DNA of 41,016 nt from Candidatus Gastranaerophilales bacterium (GCA_944323475.1 CALUSQ010000019.1:1-41016), one strand, 5' to 3'; counted from the first letter of the stretch, positions 7,311 through 15,835 are shown. A program made the numbers and translations. The notes: generated by a model from the sequence alone, not told the origin.

Positions 7311-8228
7311 CTACTGTAAAGCTAAAAGTCCAGCACCGATCATTCCAGCGTTGTTCTTTGTTTGTGCCAATTTTACAGTAACAGAAGTAACAACGGACTC
7401 ATTATTTATTTTGGTTTGTAAATTTTCAATATCCACAAACTCACACATCCCACCGGAAATAACAATACAATCAGGATTAAATATATCTGTTAAACTAACT
7501 AAACCAACAAACATATATTCCTGCCATTGTTCAAAAGTTTTTTGACAAAAAGCATCACCTTTTTCTACTCCATCTGTAATATCATATGTTGTAATTTCTT
7601 CAGGCTTTTTGTCTTTTAACATGCTTGTTTTAAATTCGGGATAAGAAAGAGCACCGATTTTTGCGCAATTTTTCAACCCTGTACCAGAAGCATAAGACTC
7701 CCAGCAATCATATCTGCCACAGGTACATTTTTGTCTTTTATCAGCAAAAATCTTCATACTGCCAACTTCAAGAGCATTGCCAGTTGAACCACGAAATAAT
7801 TGCCCGTTATAAACTAGTCCACCGCCTATTCCTGTTCCGATAGTTGCCATAAGTACAGTATTATAACCTTTAGCTGCACCACTTTTATATTCTGCCCATA
7901 CTGCACAATTCGCATCATTTTCAACAAAAACCTTCTTATCAGACAACATTGAAAAATCTATTGAGTTATAACCTTTTGGAAGGTTTGGTGTTGAGCTCAA
8001 AACCATCGTATTTTCAAGATTAACAGCACCGGCCGAAGACAATCCTATGACATCAATCTCATCATAATATTCTTCTATAATTGATTTCAATACAGATATA
8101 ATTTCTTCAGCAGATTTAGGGGTTGGTCTTTTTTTTATCTCTGACAATATGTTACCATTTGCATCCAGAACAGAATATAAAATTTTTGTTCCACCAATAT
8201 CTATCCCTAAAGCTTTTTTTATAGCCAT
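7311..8228 (-). CDS. ROK-family sugar kinase, probable N-acetylmannosamine kinase
   Basis: Phosphorylates a hexose or N-acetylated hexosamine with ATP. The phosphate loop GIDIGGTKI is at residues 8-16, the catalytic Asp is D105 in VENDANCA, and the adenosine/phosphate loop GTGIGGG is at 131-137. The ROK zinc site is incomplete: the three cysteines are there (C168, C170, C175), but the His of the usual E-x-G-H motif is Ser (EVGSM, 154-158). The ATG overlaps the stop of the upstream nanE as TAATG, so the two are translationally coupled. That pairing argues for ManNAc kinase (NanK) rather than glucokinase, but substrate is inference. Confidence 0.9.
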   Translation of the reverse strand: MAIKKALGIDIGGTKILYSVLDANGNILSEIKKRPTPKSAEEIISVLKSIIEEYYDEIDVIGLSSAGAVNLENTMVLSSTPNLPKGYNSIDFSMLSDKKVFVENDANCAVWAEYKSGAAKGYNTVLMATIGTGIGGGLVYNGQLFRGSTGNALEVGSMKIFADKRQKCTCGRYDCWESYASGTGLKNCAKIGALSYPEFKTSMLKDKKPEEITTYDITDGVEKGDAFCQKTFEQWQEYMFVGLVSLTDIFNPDCIVISGGMCEFVDIENLQTKINNESVVTSVTVKLAQTKNNAGMIGAGLLALQ

Positions 8229-8914
8229 TAAACAATCTCCCGATTCACAAATCTTTTTGTTATCAATTGTGGTCTTGTAATTGCAGATCCTATTACTACA
8301 GCATAAGCACCAATTTCAAATGCTTTATTAACCTGTTCCGGCTCCCAAATTCTACCTTCAAGAATAACCGGACAGTCAACAGAATTAACTAACCCTTTTA
8401 ACAATTCAAAATCGGGTTCATTAGACACCTCAGGAGATTGCAAAGTATATCCTGATAAAGTTGTCGAAATCATATCAGCACCTAAAAGTCTTGCGGTAAT
8501 GCCTTCTTCCAAAGTTGAGACATCTGCCATAACAAGCCTTTTATTTATTTTTATAAATTTAATAATCTGCTTAAGATTATTATCTCCTCTTGGACGAGAT
8601 GTACCATCTAAAGCTATAATATCTGCACCTGCTTGAATCAAATCTTTAGCATCTTTAATAGTTGGAGTAATATAAACTATTTCTCTCCAATTAGGCGGAA
8701 TTACATCAGGTTTTGTGATACCTATTACAGGTATTTTAAATAGTTTTTTAGCATTTATGACATCTCTAACACCGGCAACGCGCAAAGCAGCTGCACCACC
8801 CTTAACCACAGACTGCATCATAGCAACCATACACTCTTCTTTGTACAAAGGTTCTGATGGCATTGCTTGTACAGAAACAATTACTTTATGTTTTATTTGA
8901 GAAAGTATATCCAT
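8228..8914 (-). CDS. nanE: N-acylglucosamine-6-phosphate 2-epimerase (ManNAc-6-P epimerase)
   Basis: Converts ManNAc-6-phosphate to GlcNAc-6-phosphate in sialic acid/ManNAc catabolism. The TIM-barrel family signature is clear: VIVSVQAMPSEPL near the start, ADIIALDGTSRPRG, MADVSTLEEG, STTLSGYT, VILEGRIWEPEQ and AVVIGSAITRP at the phosphate site. I start at the ATG at 8914 because family members begin just before VIVSxQA; a longer frame from a TTG at 8950 would use the -35 element as its start codon. No lyase (nanA) or transporter is next to it. The product is 228 residues. Confidence 0.93.
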   Translation of the reverse strand: MDILSQIKHKVIVSVQAMPSEPLYKEECMVAMMQSVVKGGAAALRVAGVRDVINAKKLFKIPVIGITKPDVIPPNWREIVYITPTIKDAKDLIQAGADIIALDGTSRPRGDNNLKQIIKFIKINKRLVMADVSTLEEGITARLLGADMISTTLSGYTLQSPEVSNEPDFELLKGLVNSVDCPVILEGRIWEPEQVNKAFEIGAYAVVIGSAITRPQLITKRFVNREIV

Positions 8915-8921
8915 AAATATA

Positions 8922-8950
8922 ATTATAATGCTACTTTTAGGTATATGCAA
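8922..8950 (-). promoter_or_regulatory. nanE promoter, apparently giving a leaderless message
   Basis: TTGCAT (8945-8950) and a consensus TATAAT (8922-8927) are 17 bases apart on the minus strand. The nanE ATG begins eight bases after the -10, so transcription should begin at or next to the start codon; no ribosome binding site is present. Confidence 0.65.
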
Positions 8951-9012
8951 TTATTTTTCAATGAGTTATTTTATATAAATGTAACTATTTGTTAACAAAA
9001 GTTTTAATTTAC

Positions 9013-9040
9013 TAAAGTTAAACAAAATAAATACCGATAA
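9013..9040 (+). promoter_or_regulatory. Sigma-28-like promoter
   Basis: TAAAGTTA (9013-9020), 12 bases, then ACCGATAA (9033-9040). The FliA/SigD consensus is TAAAGTTT-N11-GCCGATAA. The same spacing occurs before flagellin 4 and the 567-aa gene. Confidence 0.65.
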
Positions 9041-9058
9041 ATAACTTGTCGGTAATAA

Positions 9059-9071
9059 TACAGGGAGTGTA
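9059..9071 (+). promoter_or_regulatory. Ribosome-binding-site hairpin of the 58-aa gene
   Basis: TACA-GGGAG-TGTA places the Shine-Dalgarno GGGAG in the loop of a small hairpin and resembles a CsrA site. The stem is only 4 bp. Confidence 0.35.
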
Positions 9072-9073
9072 AA

Positions 9074-9250
9074 ATGGCAAGTTTTGAAAAATTTAAAAAT
9101 GAACTAAAAAAAGTTGAAGAGCAAAAATATGAAGAGCTTCAAAATGATGTAAAAAAAGTTCGTAATGTCGTAGAAAAAGTTCTAAAAATGGCACTTGAAA
9201 ATACTGCACAAGTTACAAGAACAAGCTATGCTGGAACAGAAATGTTTTAA
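9074..9250 (+). CDS. Small helical protein of unknown function, 58 aa
   Basis: An open frame of 58 codons starting with ATG after GGGAG with good spacing. The product is almost wholly charged and helical: Lys/Glu heptads (FEKFKNELKKVEEQKYEELQ then NDVKKVRNVVEKVLKMALEN), ending in a short polar tail (TSYAGTEMF). It looks like a coiled-coil or an amphipathic helix, without membrane segments or cysteines. A near-consensus sigma-28 promoter lies directly upstream, so I infer expression with late flagellar genes. It converges on the agmatinase gene, with three bases between stops. No family is recognised; FlgM, CsrA and FliW do not fit the sequence. Confidence 0.75.
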   Translation: MASFEKFKNELKKVEEQKYEELQNDVKKVRNVVEKVLKMALENTAQVTRTSYAGTEMF

Positions 9251-9253
9251 AAG

Positions 9254-10090
9254 TTAAGACATTATCATTAATACATCACGTACAATTTTAGTAACAATAG
9301 CTGTAGAGACCTCGCTCTTATCATAATCAGGAGCGAGTTCTACTATATCTGCTCCTACTATATCAAAGTCTTTTAAATAATATATCCACTCAGCAAGCTC
9401 TCGATACAACAAACCATCAGGCTCAGGAGTACCTGTACCAGACAAAACTGATGGATCCAAAACATCAACATCCAAAGTTAAAAATATTTTTTTATTTTTT
9501 ATTGAATTTAAATCTGATGAATGATTAACCAAAGTGCTATACTTGTCCATCAAGTCAAATTCTTCTTTTAAACCAGAACGAATTCCTATCTGTTTTATAT
9601 TTTCAAACCCAACTATTTCACCGATTCTTTTCATAACTGAGGCATGAGATAGTTTTTCACCTAAATAATCTTCTCTTAAATCAGTATGGGCATCAAAATG
9701 AATAATTGCCAAATCAGAATATTTTTCTTTACAAGCTTTTATTGCAGGCAGAGTAACAAGATGTTCGCCGCCAATACCTAAGTATTTTTTATTATCGAAA
9801 AATATTTGTCTTGCATTTTTTTCAATAATATCCAATGTCGCAACAGTATTACCAAATGGAAACTCCAATTCACCAGCATCAAAAAATTTAACATCATCTA
9901 GATGCTTTTTATAAACAGGTGAATAATCTTCCAATCCCCAACTTGCAAGTCGCAGCCTTTCAGGAGCAAATCTACTACCAGGGCGATAAGAACACGTACC
10001 GTCGAACGGAAGACCAATCATAACAATATCTGACTGATTATAGTTTTCAACAGAACCAATCCAATAACGACTTAAAAAAGGACCTAACAT
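9254..10090 (-). CDS. speB: Agmatinase/arginase-family ureohydrolase
   Basis: Mn-dependent hydrolase; the family cleaves agmatine to putrescine and urea or related guanidino compounds. The metal ligands are visible: GGEH, then DAHTDLR, and LDVDVLDPS with the following GTGTPEPDG loop that is typical of agmatinase-type members. Length (278 residues) is at the short end of the family. It starts three bases after the pilO-like gene and so sits at the end of a pilus operon, which is an odd context; polyamine synthesis is the likely role, but the substrate cannot be read from sequence alone. Confidence 0.9.
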   Translation of the reverse strand: MLGPFLSRYWIGSVENYNQSDIVMIGLPFDGTCSYRPGSRFAPERLRLASWGLEDYSPVYKKHLDDVKFFDAGELEFPFGNTVATLDIIEKNARQIFFDNKKYLGIGGEHLVTLPAIKACKEKYSDLAIIHFDAHTDLREDYLGEKLSHASVMKRIGEIVGFENIKQIGIRSGLKEEFDLMDKYSTLVNHSSDLNSIKNKKIFLTLDVDVLDPSVLSGTGTPEPDGLLYRELAEWIYYLKDFDIVGADIVELAPDYDKSEVSTAIVTKIVRDVLMIMS

Positions 10091-10093
10091 CTT

Positions 10094-10753
10094 TTAATTT
10101 CCTGCTTCTGGAGCAACACCAGTACCTTCTACAGCTTGATCACCTTCTGCTGAAATCTTAGCAGCCTCAGCAGCTAATGCTTTCTGTGCTTCATTCTTTG
10201 TCGAATATAATGTAACATTTATATCAGCTATGAGAATTCTTTTATTTTTCTCATATGGCACAATATCAACCTTGTCTAAATTTATAAGATATGGATAGTT
10301 ATATATATCTTGGAAATATGATCTAAACTGCATATAATTTCCAATTAATTGCATAGATATTGTACATACATTGTAATTGTCTGACATATTTGCTTTAATT
10401 ACATCACCAGCAGGTGCAGTATCATAAGATATAGAGCGCAACTTCAAACCATTATACTTAGCAGATTGAATAACATCTTCAAACATAACACCAAAGGAAG
10501 ACATTTGATCAGTAGTTTCCAATTCGTTTTTATAAACAGGCTTAGTTGAAACTCTTTCTGCTTTTTCATATTGAGCTTTTTTATTTTTCAACTGTTCAAT
10601 TTGTTGCTTAAGATCTTCGACAGATTGAGTTTTAGATTGAACATTTTTATATAATTCTACTGCACTATTAATTTTCGGGACTAAAATATAAAGTCCGAAA
10701 ACCAAAACTAATATTAATACTGCTGTGCACATTACTTGCTGATTATTGTTCAT
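10094..10753 (-). CDS. pilO: PilO-like type IV pilus assembly protein
   Basis: Inner-membrane component of the PilMNOP alignment complex. A single N-terminal membrane helix (about residues 8-27, VMCTAVLILVLVFGLYILV) is followed by a coiled coil (about 38-65) and a ferredoxin-like periplasmic domain with NYMQFRSYFQDIYNYPYLI, a segment typical of PilO. The C-terminal tail is Ala/Glu-rich. It lies 25 bases downstream of the PilM-PilN fusion, as expected for pilO. Assignment rests on topology, size and order more than on strict motifs. Confidence 0.8.
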   Translation of the reverse strand: MNNNQQVMCTAVLILVLVFGLYILVPKINSAVELYKNVQSKTQSVEDLKQQIEQLKNKKAQYEKAERVSTKPVYKNELETTDQMSSFGVMFEDVIQSAKYNGLKLRSISYDTAPAGDVIKANMSDNYNVCTISMQLIGNYMQFRSYFQDIYNYPYLINLDKVDIVPYEKNKRILIADINVTLYSTKNEAQKALAAEAAKISAEGDQAVEGTGVAPEAGN

Positions 10754-10778
10754 TTTAACCTTTCTTTATTAATTTATA

Positions 10779-12434
10779 TTAGGTTCCTGGTAACGCCGGC
10801 AAATTAGGGACTTCCATATTTTCTTGATTTGCTTGTCCGCCCTCATTATTGGCTGATGCCTTTTTTGCTGCTATTTCTTTTTTCCTTGCCACAGCAGCAT
10901 ATTTTGGATTTGACAATTCAAAAGAATATATTGCATTTTTAGTTTGTTCTATATCAAAAGCACCATCATTATCATCAACACTAAGTTTAGATAATATTAA
11001 ATTTGAATCAGCAACCTGAGATTTAATATTTCTAAAGAACAAATATACTTCATCTACAGTTGAAGTTTCTCCGGATATACCATACGCACCGGAATTATCA
11101 GCATAAAAAGCAGTCAACCATACATGCTGAGGTATATCTGCACCAATTGAATTGTAATACAATATAGTTTCCAGCATATTCTCGTCTATTTGTTTTGCAG
11201 CAACATAAATATCAATTTTCCCATTATCTTTCTGCAATGTAGTTAATTCTGATTGCAAAGTAGATTCTTGTTGCTCCAAAGAACCTTTTTGTGAATCCAG
11301 ATTGCTTGTATATGTGTTTAAAGCCAATGTTCCTATTCCACAAACAGCAAGAATAAAAGCAGCAATTAATGCTGTATATATATATAATTGTTCTTGAGTT
11401 AACGCAAATCCCATTATATTCATTGTGTCAGCTGGCTTAATATCAGTACTAGCAAGAAAATTCAATTTCAGACTGTAATCTTTTGCTTTGTATACAGCTG
11501 CCCCTATAGCCTCTGGTGTAATAGCTTTAATATAATGAGGCAAAACATTCAAATCTACATCCATTATCGGCTGTTTTGAATATTGATTACATTCAAGGAA
11601 AATAACATCTCCTGGATGTTTCATCTGAATCGCAAGAATCTCGGCACTAACATCATTTGATTCACTTATAACCAAAAGTTTATCAGACGGATATTTTTCA
11701 AGAACAGAAGATGCCGCTTGAGCAATTGCCACATACACTTCATCATTATTAAATGATTTTATTGCTATAGGATCTTCATAGTATTCTATTACATTATAAT
11801 CTAATAAAGAAAATACTGCATAACTGTTTTGAGAAACAAAAAGTATATTCCAAGACCCTGGTGTTTTTGCAAAATCTCTTGTTAACTCAGTATATTCTAA
11901 AGTTTTTATTAAAGACGAATATGTGTTTTCAATAGCAACAAGGCCGGCACCCAACTCAGAAAAAATCTGTTTTATAACATCAACAACACCCTCTTGCATA
12001 GCTGAGTACAAAATATATCTTTTTTCTGTAGTATTATTTTCTTTAACTTCAACCCAGCTAACAACAGGTACGTTTTTCTTAAATAAGTAACCTTCTTCAA
12101 CTTTTGAAGTTAAAGCTCCTGTAACACCTTCGTCGTCCAAAACAGTAGGTAAAAATGTATGACCAAACGTAACACTTGGCATATTTAAAACAACATTCGC
12201 ATTTTTGGGATCTATCTTCAGTTCATTAAATAATTCACCCAAAGCAATTTTAAATTGAGCATAATCTTCAATTTCCCGAGTAGAAGAATTATATGCAAGC
12301 GGCCTATGCGCATATTTCATAATTTTATGCTGAGCGACATCGACCATAATCATCTCCAAACCCACGTTTGGTGATACCGAAACCCCTACATTAACCTTTG
12401 TGTCAGGTTTTAATTTTGATAAAAAGTTATCCAT
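10779..12434 (-). CDS. PilM-PilN fusion protein, type IV pilus assembly
   Basis: The 551 residues hold two normally separate proteins. Residues 1-320 resemble the actin-like cytoplasmic PilM (VNVGVSVSPN at the start, a long beta/alpha core, IEAIGAAVYKAKDY-type end at about 305-320). Residues 321-550 look like PilN: a LKLNFLAS entry segment, one membrane helix at about 351-373 (YIYTALIAAFILAVCGIGTL), a coiled coil at 378-405 and a periplasmic fold, with a low-complexity tail. In most species PilM docks on the N-terminal peptide of PilN; here the link is covalent. PilO follows at once. The typical PilM ATP-binding glycines are not clear, so the nucleotide site may be altered. Confidence 0.8.
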   Translation of the reverse strand: MDNFLSKLKPDTKVNVGVSVSPNVGLEMIMVDVAQHKIMKYAHRPLAYNSSTREIEDYAQFKIALGELFNELKIDPKNANVVLNMPSVTFGHTFLPTVLDDEGVTGALTSKVEEGYLFKKNVPVVSWVEVKENNTTEKRYILYSAMQEGVVDVIKQIFSELGAGLVAIENTYSSLIKTLEYTELTRDFAKTPGSWNILFVSQNSYAVFSLLDYNVIEYYEDPIAIKSFNNDEVYVAIAQAASSVLEKYPSDKLLVISESNDVSAEILAIQMKHPGDVIFLECNQYSKQPIMDVDLNVLPHYIKAITPEAIGAAVYKAKDYSLKLNFLASTDIKPADTMNIMGFALTQEQLYIYTALIAAFILAVCGIGTLALNTYTSNLDSQKGSLEQQESTLQSELTTLQKDNGKIDIYVAAKQIDENMLETILYYNSIGADIPQHVWLTAFYADNSGAYGISGETSTVDEVYLFFRNIKSQVADSNLILSKLSVDDNDGAFDIEQTKNAIYSFELSNPKYAAVARKKEIAAKKASANNEGGQANQENMEVPNLPALPGT

Positions 12435-12488
12435 TCACTAATTCCAAATTAAAAATTGTTACTTAAAACTTTATTAATTATATTATAG

Positions 12489-12494
12489 TATAAT
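12489..12494 (+). promoter_or_regulatory. Promoter -10 for the SpoU methyltransferase gene
   Basis: TATAAT lies about 45 bases before the ATG. No convincing -35 is visible. The AT-rich 100-base gap also has to hold the divergent pilMN promoter. Confidence 0.4.
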
Positions 12495-12538
12495 TGATAA
12501 GGCAAGAATATTACAATAGGCAGATTCGAGTATTTTTT

Positions 12539-13297
12539 ATGGATGCAAAAAATTATATATACGGCAGAAACAGTGTTATAGAAGCTCTCTTAACAAACAC
12601 TAGAAAAATTAACAAAGTTTTAATATCAAAAAATGCATCAAATGATGTAAAAATAAATGAAATTATTAAACTTTCAAAAGAAAAAAATATAATCTTTCAA
12701 TTTGTTCCTAAAGAAAAATTCAAAGAATTTTCAAACATTCCTCACCAAGGTGTTATTGCAATGATTTCTCCTATAGAATATATGGATTTTTATGAATTTT
12801 TAGAACAAAAAAACAAAAGTTTTTCTAGAATTATAATATTAGATGGTGTTGAAGATCCGCACAACCTTGGAGCAATAATCAGAACAGCCGCCTGTGCAGG
12901 ATACAATGCCGTAATAATACCCAGCAGAAGAAATGCTCAAGTTAGTGCAATTGTTGAAAAAACATCAGCCGGAGCTATTAACCATATACCTATAATTCAG
13001 GTTAATAGTCTTTCGAATGTAATTGATAAATTAAAAGATAACGACTATTGGATAATTGCAGCAGATGCACATGGAAAAGATAATTATTTTGATGTTAATT
13101 ACACGGACATGAATTTTGCACTTATTATGGGCGGAGAAGAAACAGGAGTTTCTAAAAACAATTTAAAAAAATCAGATTTTATTGTAAAAATTCCAATGTT
13201 AAGGGATTTTAACTCTTTGAATGTTTCCAATGCAGCCGCAGCTATAATTTATGAATCGGTAAGACAGACGGTACAAACTCAAAAACATAGTGTATAA
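12539..13297 (+). CDS. rlmB: TrmH/SpoU-family 23S rRNA (guanosine-2'-O-)-methyltransferase
   Basis: 2'-O-methylates a guanosine in 23S rRNA (RlmB-type) using SAM. The N-terminal substrate-binding domain begins [12 protein letters not shown], and the knotted SPOUT domain holds the three family motifs: [27 protein letters not shown] and [18 protein letters not shown] begin at the ATG at 12539 (252 residues); an upstream TTG in frame would overlap the -10 element. The next gene, for a sigma factor, begins 25 bases after the stop and may be co-transcribed. RlmB is the closest fit, but tRNA-directed TrmH relatives share these motifs. Confidence 0.9.
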   Translation: MDAKNYIYGRNSVIEALLTNTRKINKVLISKNASNDVKINEIIKLSKEKNIIFQFVPKEKFKEFSNIPHQGVIAMISPIEYMDFYEFLEQKNKSFSRIIILDGVEDPHNLGAIIRTAACAGYNAVIIPSRRNAQVSAIVEKTSAGAINHIPIIQVNSLSNVIDKLKDNDYWIIAADAHGKDNYFDVNYTDMNFALIMGGEETGVSKNNLKKSDFIVKIPMLRDFNSLNVSNAAAAIIYESVRQTVQTQKHSV

Positions 13298-13322
13298 TAT
13301 TCTTATTATACTAGGAGCGCAA

Positions 13323-14327
13323 ATGGCAAACAAAATTGATAAATATAGTGCTGATGATATTGATTCAAATGATGAAAATACAGAAGTTAACATAGACAAA
13401 ATCAATGAAGAATCAGAAGAAGAGGATTTGATTCTTTCTGTTGAAGAACCCAAAACAGCGGAAAATGTATCAACAATAAATGCTGATGATTCCGTCAAAA
13501 TATATTTGCAACAAATAGGGAAAATACCACTTTTAACAGCAGAACAAGAACTTGAAGTCGCAAAAAAAATTAAAGAAAAAAATGACGATCAAGCAAAAGA
13601 AACTCTTGTAAATGCTAATTTAAGACTTGTTGTTAGTATTGCAAAAAAATATATAGGTAGAGGACTTTCTTTTCTTGACTTGATTCAAGAAGGGAATATG
13701 GGTTTAATGAAAGCTGCTGAAAAATTTGATTATGCAAAAGGTTACAAATTTTCAACATATGCAACATGGTGGATTCAACAATCTATTACAAGAGCCATTG
13801 CTGATAAATCAAGAATAATCAGATTACCTGTTCATATGATTGAAACATTGGGAAAAATCAAAAAAGTTACAGTTGATTTAACAACAGAATCTGGTAAAGT
13901 ACCTTCAAAAGAAGAAATTGCTTATAGAGTTGGCATACCTGTTTCAAAACTAACTTCTTTGATAAAAGCAGCTCAGTCCACTATAAGCATAGAAACGCCT
14001 GCAACAACAAAAGACGAAACCTCTAAACTCGGTGATTTTATTGTTGATGAATCTACAATTTCTCCGGATTCCAGAGTATCACAAGAAAACCTTTTTGAAG
14101 ATATTCAAAAAATGCTTAATCAATTAAGCCCCAAAGAACGAGATGTTCTTATTATGAGATATGGTTTAAATGATGATGGCAACAGAAAAACGCTTGAAGA
14201 AATAGGCTCTCGCTACGGTGTATCAAGAGAACGTATACGACAAATAGAAAACAGAGCAATTAGTAAACTAAAAAAACTTTGCAAAAATCATAATCTCACA
14301 AAAGGATTAAAAAATTATTTTAGTTAA
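13323..14327 (+). CDS. rpoD: Sigma-70 family RNA polymerase sigma factor, primary type
   Basis: Promoter recognition subunit. Region 1.2 ([18 protein letters not shown]) follows an acidic N-terminal stretch of about 55 residues. Region 2 is intact ([40 protein letters not shown] with the -10 melting and recognition residues), followed by region 3 and region 4 with [19 protein letters not shown], the -35 recognition helix. At 334 residues it lacks a long region 1.1 and non-conserved insertion. I start at 13323 because AGGAG lies eight bases upstream; the longer frame starts inside the previous gene. It is either the housekeeping factor or a group 2 paralogue. Confidence 0.93.
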   Translation: MANKIDKYSADDIDSNDENTEVNIDKINEESEEEDLILSVEEPKTAENVSTINADDSVKIYLQQIGKIPLLTAEQELEVAKKIKEKNDDQAKETLVNANLRLVVSIAKKYIGRGLSFLDLIQEGNMGLMKAAEKFDYAKGYKFSTYATWWIQQSITRAIADKSRIIRLPVHMIETLGKIKKVTVDLTTESGKVPSKEEIAYRVGIPVSKLTSLIKAAQSTISIETPATTKDETSKLGDFIVDESTISPDSRVSQENLFEDIQKMLNQLSPKERDVLIMRYGLNDDGNRKTLEEIGSRYGVSRERIRQIENRAISKLKKLCKNHNLTKGLKNYFS

Positions 14328-14352
14328 AAAAGGAGCATACAGCTCCTTTTTT
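14326..14352. terminator. Bidirectional terminator between sigma factor and 93-aa gene
   Basis: An 11-bp stem AAAAAAGGAGC with GCTCCTTTTTT serves both converging genes; it begins in the rpoD stop codon and ends at the stop of the opposite gene. Confidence 0.9.
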
Positions 14353-14632
14353 AATTTTGACAAGTCAAATATCCAAGAATACTAAATGCGATAATTTTTT
14401 CTTCATTTATATTAAGCCACTCATATTTTGGACTTTCTATATTACAACTACATTCATCAAAATGATGACAAATTGTTGCATTTTTAAGCGTTAAAATATG
14501 CTTAAAATTGTCTTTACTATCGTTAACTATAGAACCAAAAGCTTTAAAACTTTGTGTGAAAACCACAATATCTTTAACTCCACCAGCCATGTCAGAAGCT
14601 TTATATATCTTTTCAAGAATTTCTGTACCCAT
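14351..14632 (-). CDS. Small protein of unknown function with clustered His/Cys
   Basis: A 93-residue frame with a good ribosome binding site (AAGGGATG) before the ATG. The N-terminal half is mixed alpha/beta (ILEKIYKASDMAGGVKDIVVF); the middle carries CHHFDECSC (about residues 55-63), a cluster that could bind metal, and the protein ends CQN. There is no signal peptide and no clear membrane segment. It lies between the sigma factor, with which it converges, and flagellin 4. I do not recognise a family; the good start, the terminator at its end and absence of an overlapping gene make it a likely real gene. Confidence 0.65.
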   Translation of the reverse strand: MGTEILEKIYKASDMAGGVKDIVVFTQSFKAFGSIVNDSKDNFKHILTLKNATICHHFDECSCNIESPKYEWLNINEEKIIAFSILGYLTCQN

Positions 14633-14720
14633 AAAACATCCCTTTCTTTATAAAACATGTATATAATGAATTATTTTTAAATATATTTCATTACCAATTA
14701 AGATAATTTTTATAAGAGAG

Positions 14721-14746
14721 GCGCCGATTGCATAAGCAATCGGCGC
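14721..14746 (-). terminator. GC-rich hairpin downstream of flagellin 4
   Basis: GCGCCGATTGC pairs with GCAATCGGCGC around ATAA: a perfect 11-bp stem, the most GC-rich structure nearby. It lies 102 bases after the flagellin 4 stop. The minus-strand flank is CTCTCTTATAAAA, a weak U-tract, so a transcript-stabilising or rho-assisted role is possible. The remaining gap 14633-14848 shows no gene. Confidence 0.5.
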
Positions 14747-14848
14747 TAGAGAGACATTGAGTCTTTAGTCGTAATTTTTATGTTGAGGATATATTTAAGT
14801 AGTAGTTTATTTTATTTGCTACCCATAATTAGGAAGCTATGGAATAAC

Positions 14849-15781
14849 TTACTGACCTAAAAGTTGTATAGCAATTGAAGGAAGTTGGTTTGCTTGTGAC
14901 AACATTGCTGCTGATGTTTGTTGCAATACTTGGTATTTAACCATGTTTGCACTTTCTTCTGCCATATCAGCATCCATAATTTGTGAATATGAACGTTGGT
15001 AGTTTTCATTCATTGTGGTTAAGTTACTTGATACAGAAGACAATCTGTTTTCATAAGCACCTAATTGAGATCTGTTTTGAGCAATAGTATCAATAGCTTT
15101 GTCTAAAGCTTCAATGTATTCTCTGATGTTATCACCAGTCCAAGTTGCACCATTAACAGTAGCAGGATTTGCTGGGTCATAACCATCACCCATATACCCG
15201 TCAGCAGGAGTTGCTGCACCTGGAGCAGTCATACTAACTATGTTCAAGGCAACACCAAGAGCTGAAGCCCTTAAATTAGTCAAAGCACTTGTTACATCAA
15301 TTGAGTTGTTTGCTGCATCAGAGCCACAGCCTGATTGCAACACAATACCTTTTGTATTTGTACCATTTGTAAGATTCAAGCCGTTAAATACTGTTGTGTT
15401 TGCAATTACATCAATGTCTGCAAGTCTCTCTTTCATCTCATTCATCAATGTTTGTTGTTGTTCTTCTGAATAGATTCCGTTTGCTGCTTGAATACATAGC
15501 TCACGAATTCTTTGTAAGTCTTCTGTTGCAGCTGACATACCACCTTCTACGATGTACATCATGTTCAAGCCATCTTCTACGTTAAGCATCGCTCTTTTGT
15601 TACCTCTAACTTGGGTATCTAATCTTTGAGCTACGCAAAGACCTGCTGCGTCATCACCTGCTTGGTTAACTCTAAAACCTGTTGATAATCTAGTGATTGC
15701 ACTTTGCAAACCAGATGTGGCACTTGTTAAACTTCTCTGTGCAATCATAGAGTTAATGTTTGTGTTTACGAATAAAGCCAT
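14849..15781 (-). CDS. Flagellin (copy 4, divergent)
   Basis: Filament subunit of 310 residues on the opposite strand from the tandem set. N terminus ALFVNTNINSMIAQRSL with LSTGFRVNQAGDDAAGL and LQRIRELCIQAANG; C terminus MDADMAEESANMVKYQVLQQ, ending LPSIAIQLLGQ. It is closer to typical bacterial flagellins than copies 1-3 in the LQRIREL segment and contains three cysteines (AAGLCV, RELCIQ, QSGCGS), which is rare in flagellins. The central variable part (about 165-225) is short and Pro/Gly-rich. The ribosome binding site is weak (AGAGAGA-rich leader). A sigma-28-like promoter lies 55-82 bases upstream, unlike the tandem copies, so timing of expression may differ. Confidence 0.95.
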   Translation of the reverse strand: MALFVNTNINSMIAQRSLTSATSGLQSAITRLSTGFRVNQAGDDAAGLCVAQRLDTQVRGNKRAMLNVEDGLNMMYIVEGGMSAATEDLQRIRELCIQAANGIYSEEQQQTLMNEMKERLADIDVIANTTVFNGLNLTNGTNTKGIVLQSGCGSDAANNSIDVTSALTNLRASALGVALNIVSMTAPGAATPADGYMGDGYDPANPATVNGATWTGDNIREYIEALDKAIDTIAQNRSQLGAYENRLSSVSSNLTTMNENYQRSYSQIMDADMAEESANMVKYQVLQQTSAAMLSQANQLPSIAIQLLGQ

Positions 15782-15835
15782 TTTCTTTTCTCTCTCTTTC
15801 TCTCTTTATTTGTACTAACTCTGTGAACATTCCAT

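Noticed and set aside
8915..8950. Longer nanE start at a TTG
   Set aside because: That TTG is the -35 hexamer of a near-consensus promoter, and the extra 12 residues are not part of the family.
12494..12538. Longer rlmB start at a TTG
   Set aside because: It overlaps the TATAAT of the promoter, and the family begins at YIYGRNSV.
13290..13322. Longer sigma factor start
   Set aside because: It would overlap the end of rlmB; an AGGAG site supports the ATG at 13323.
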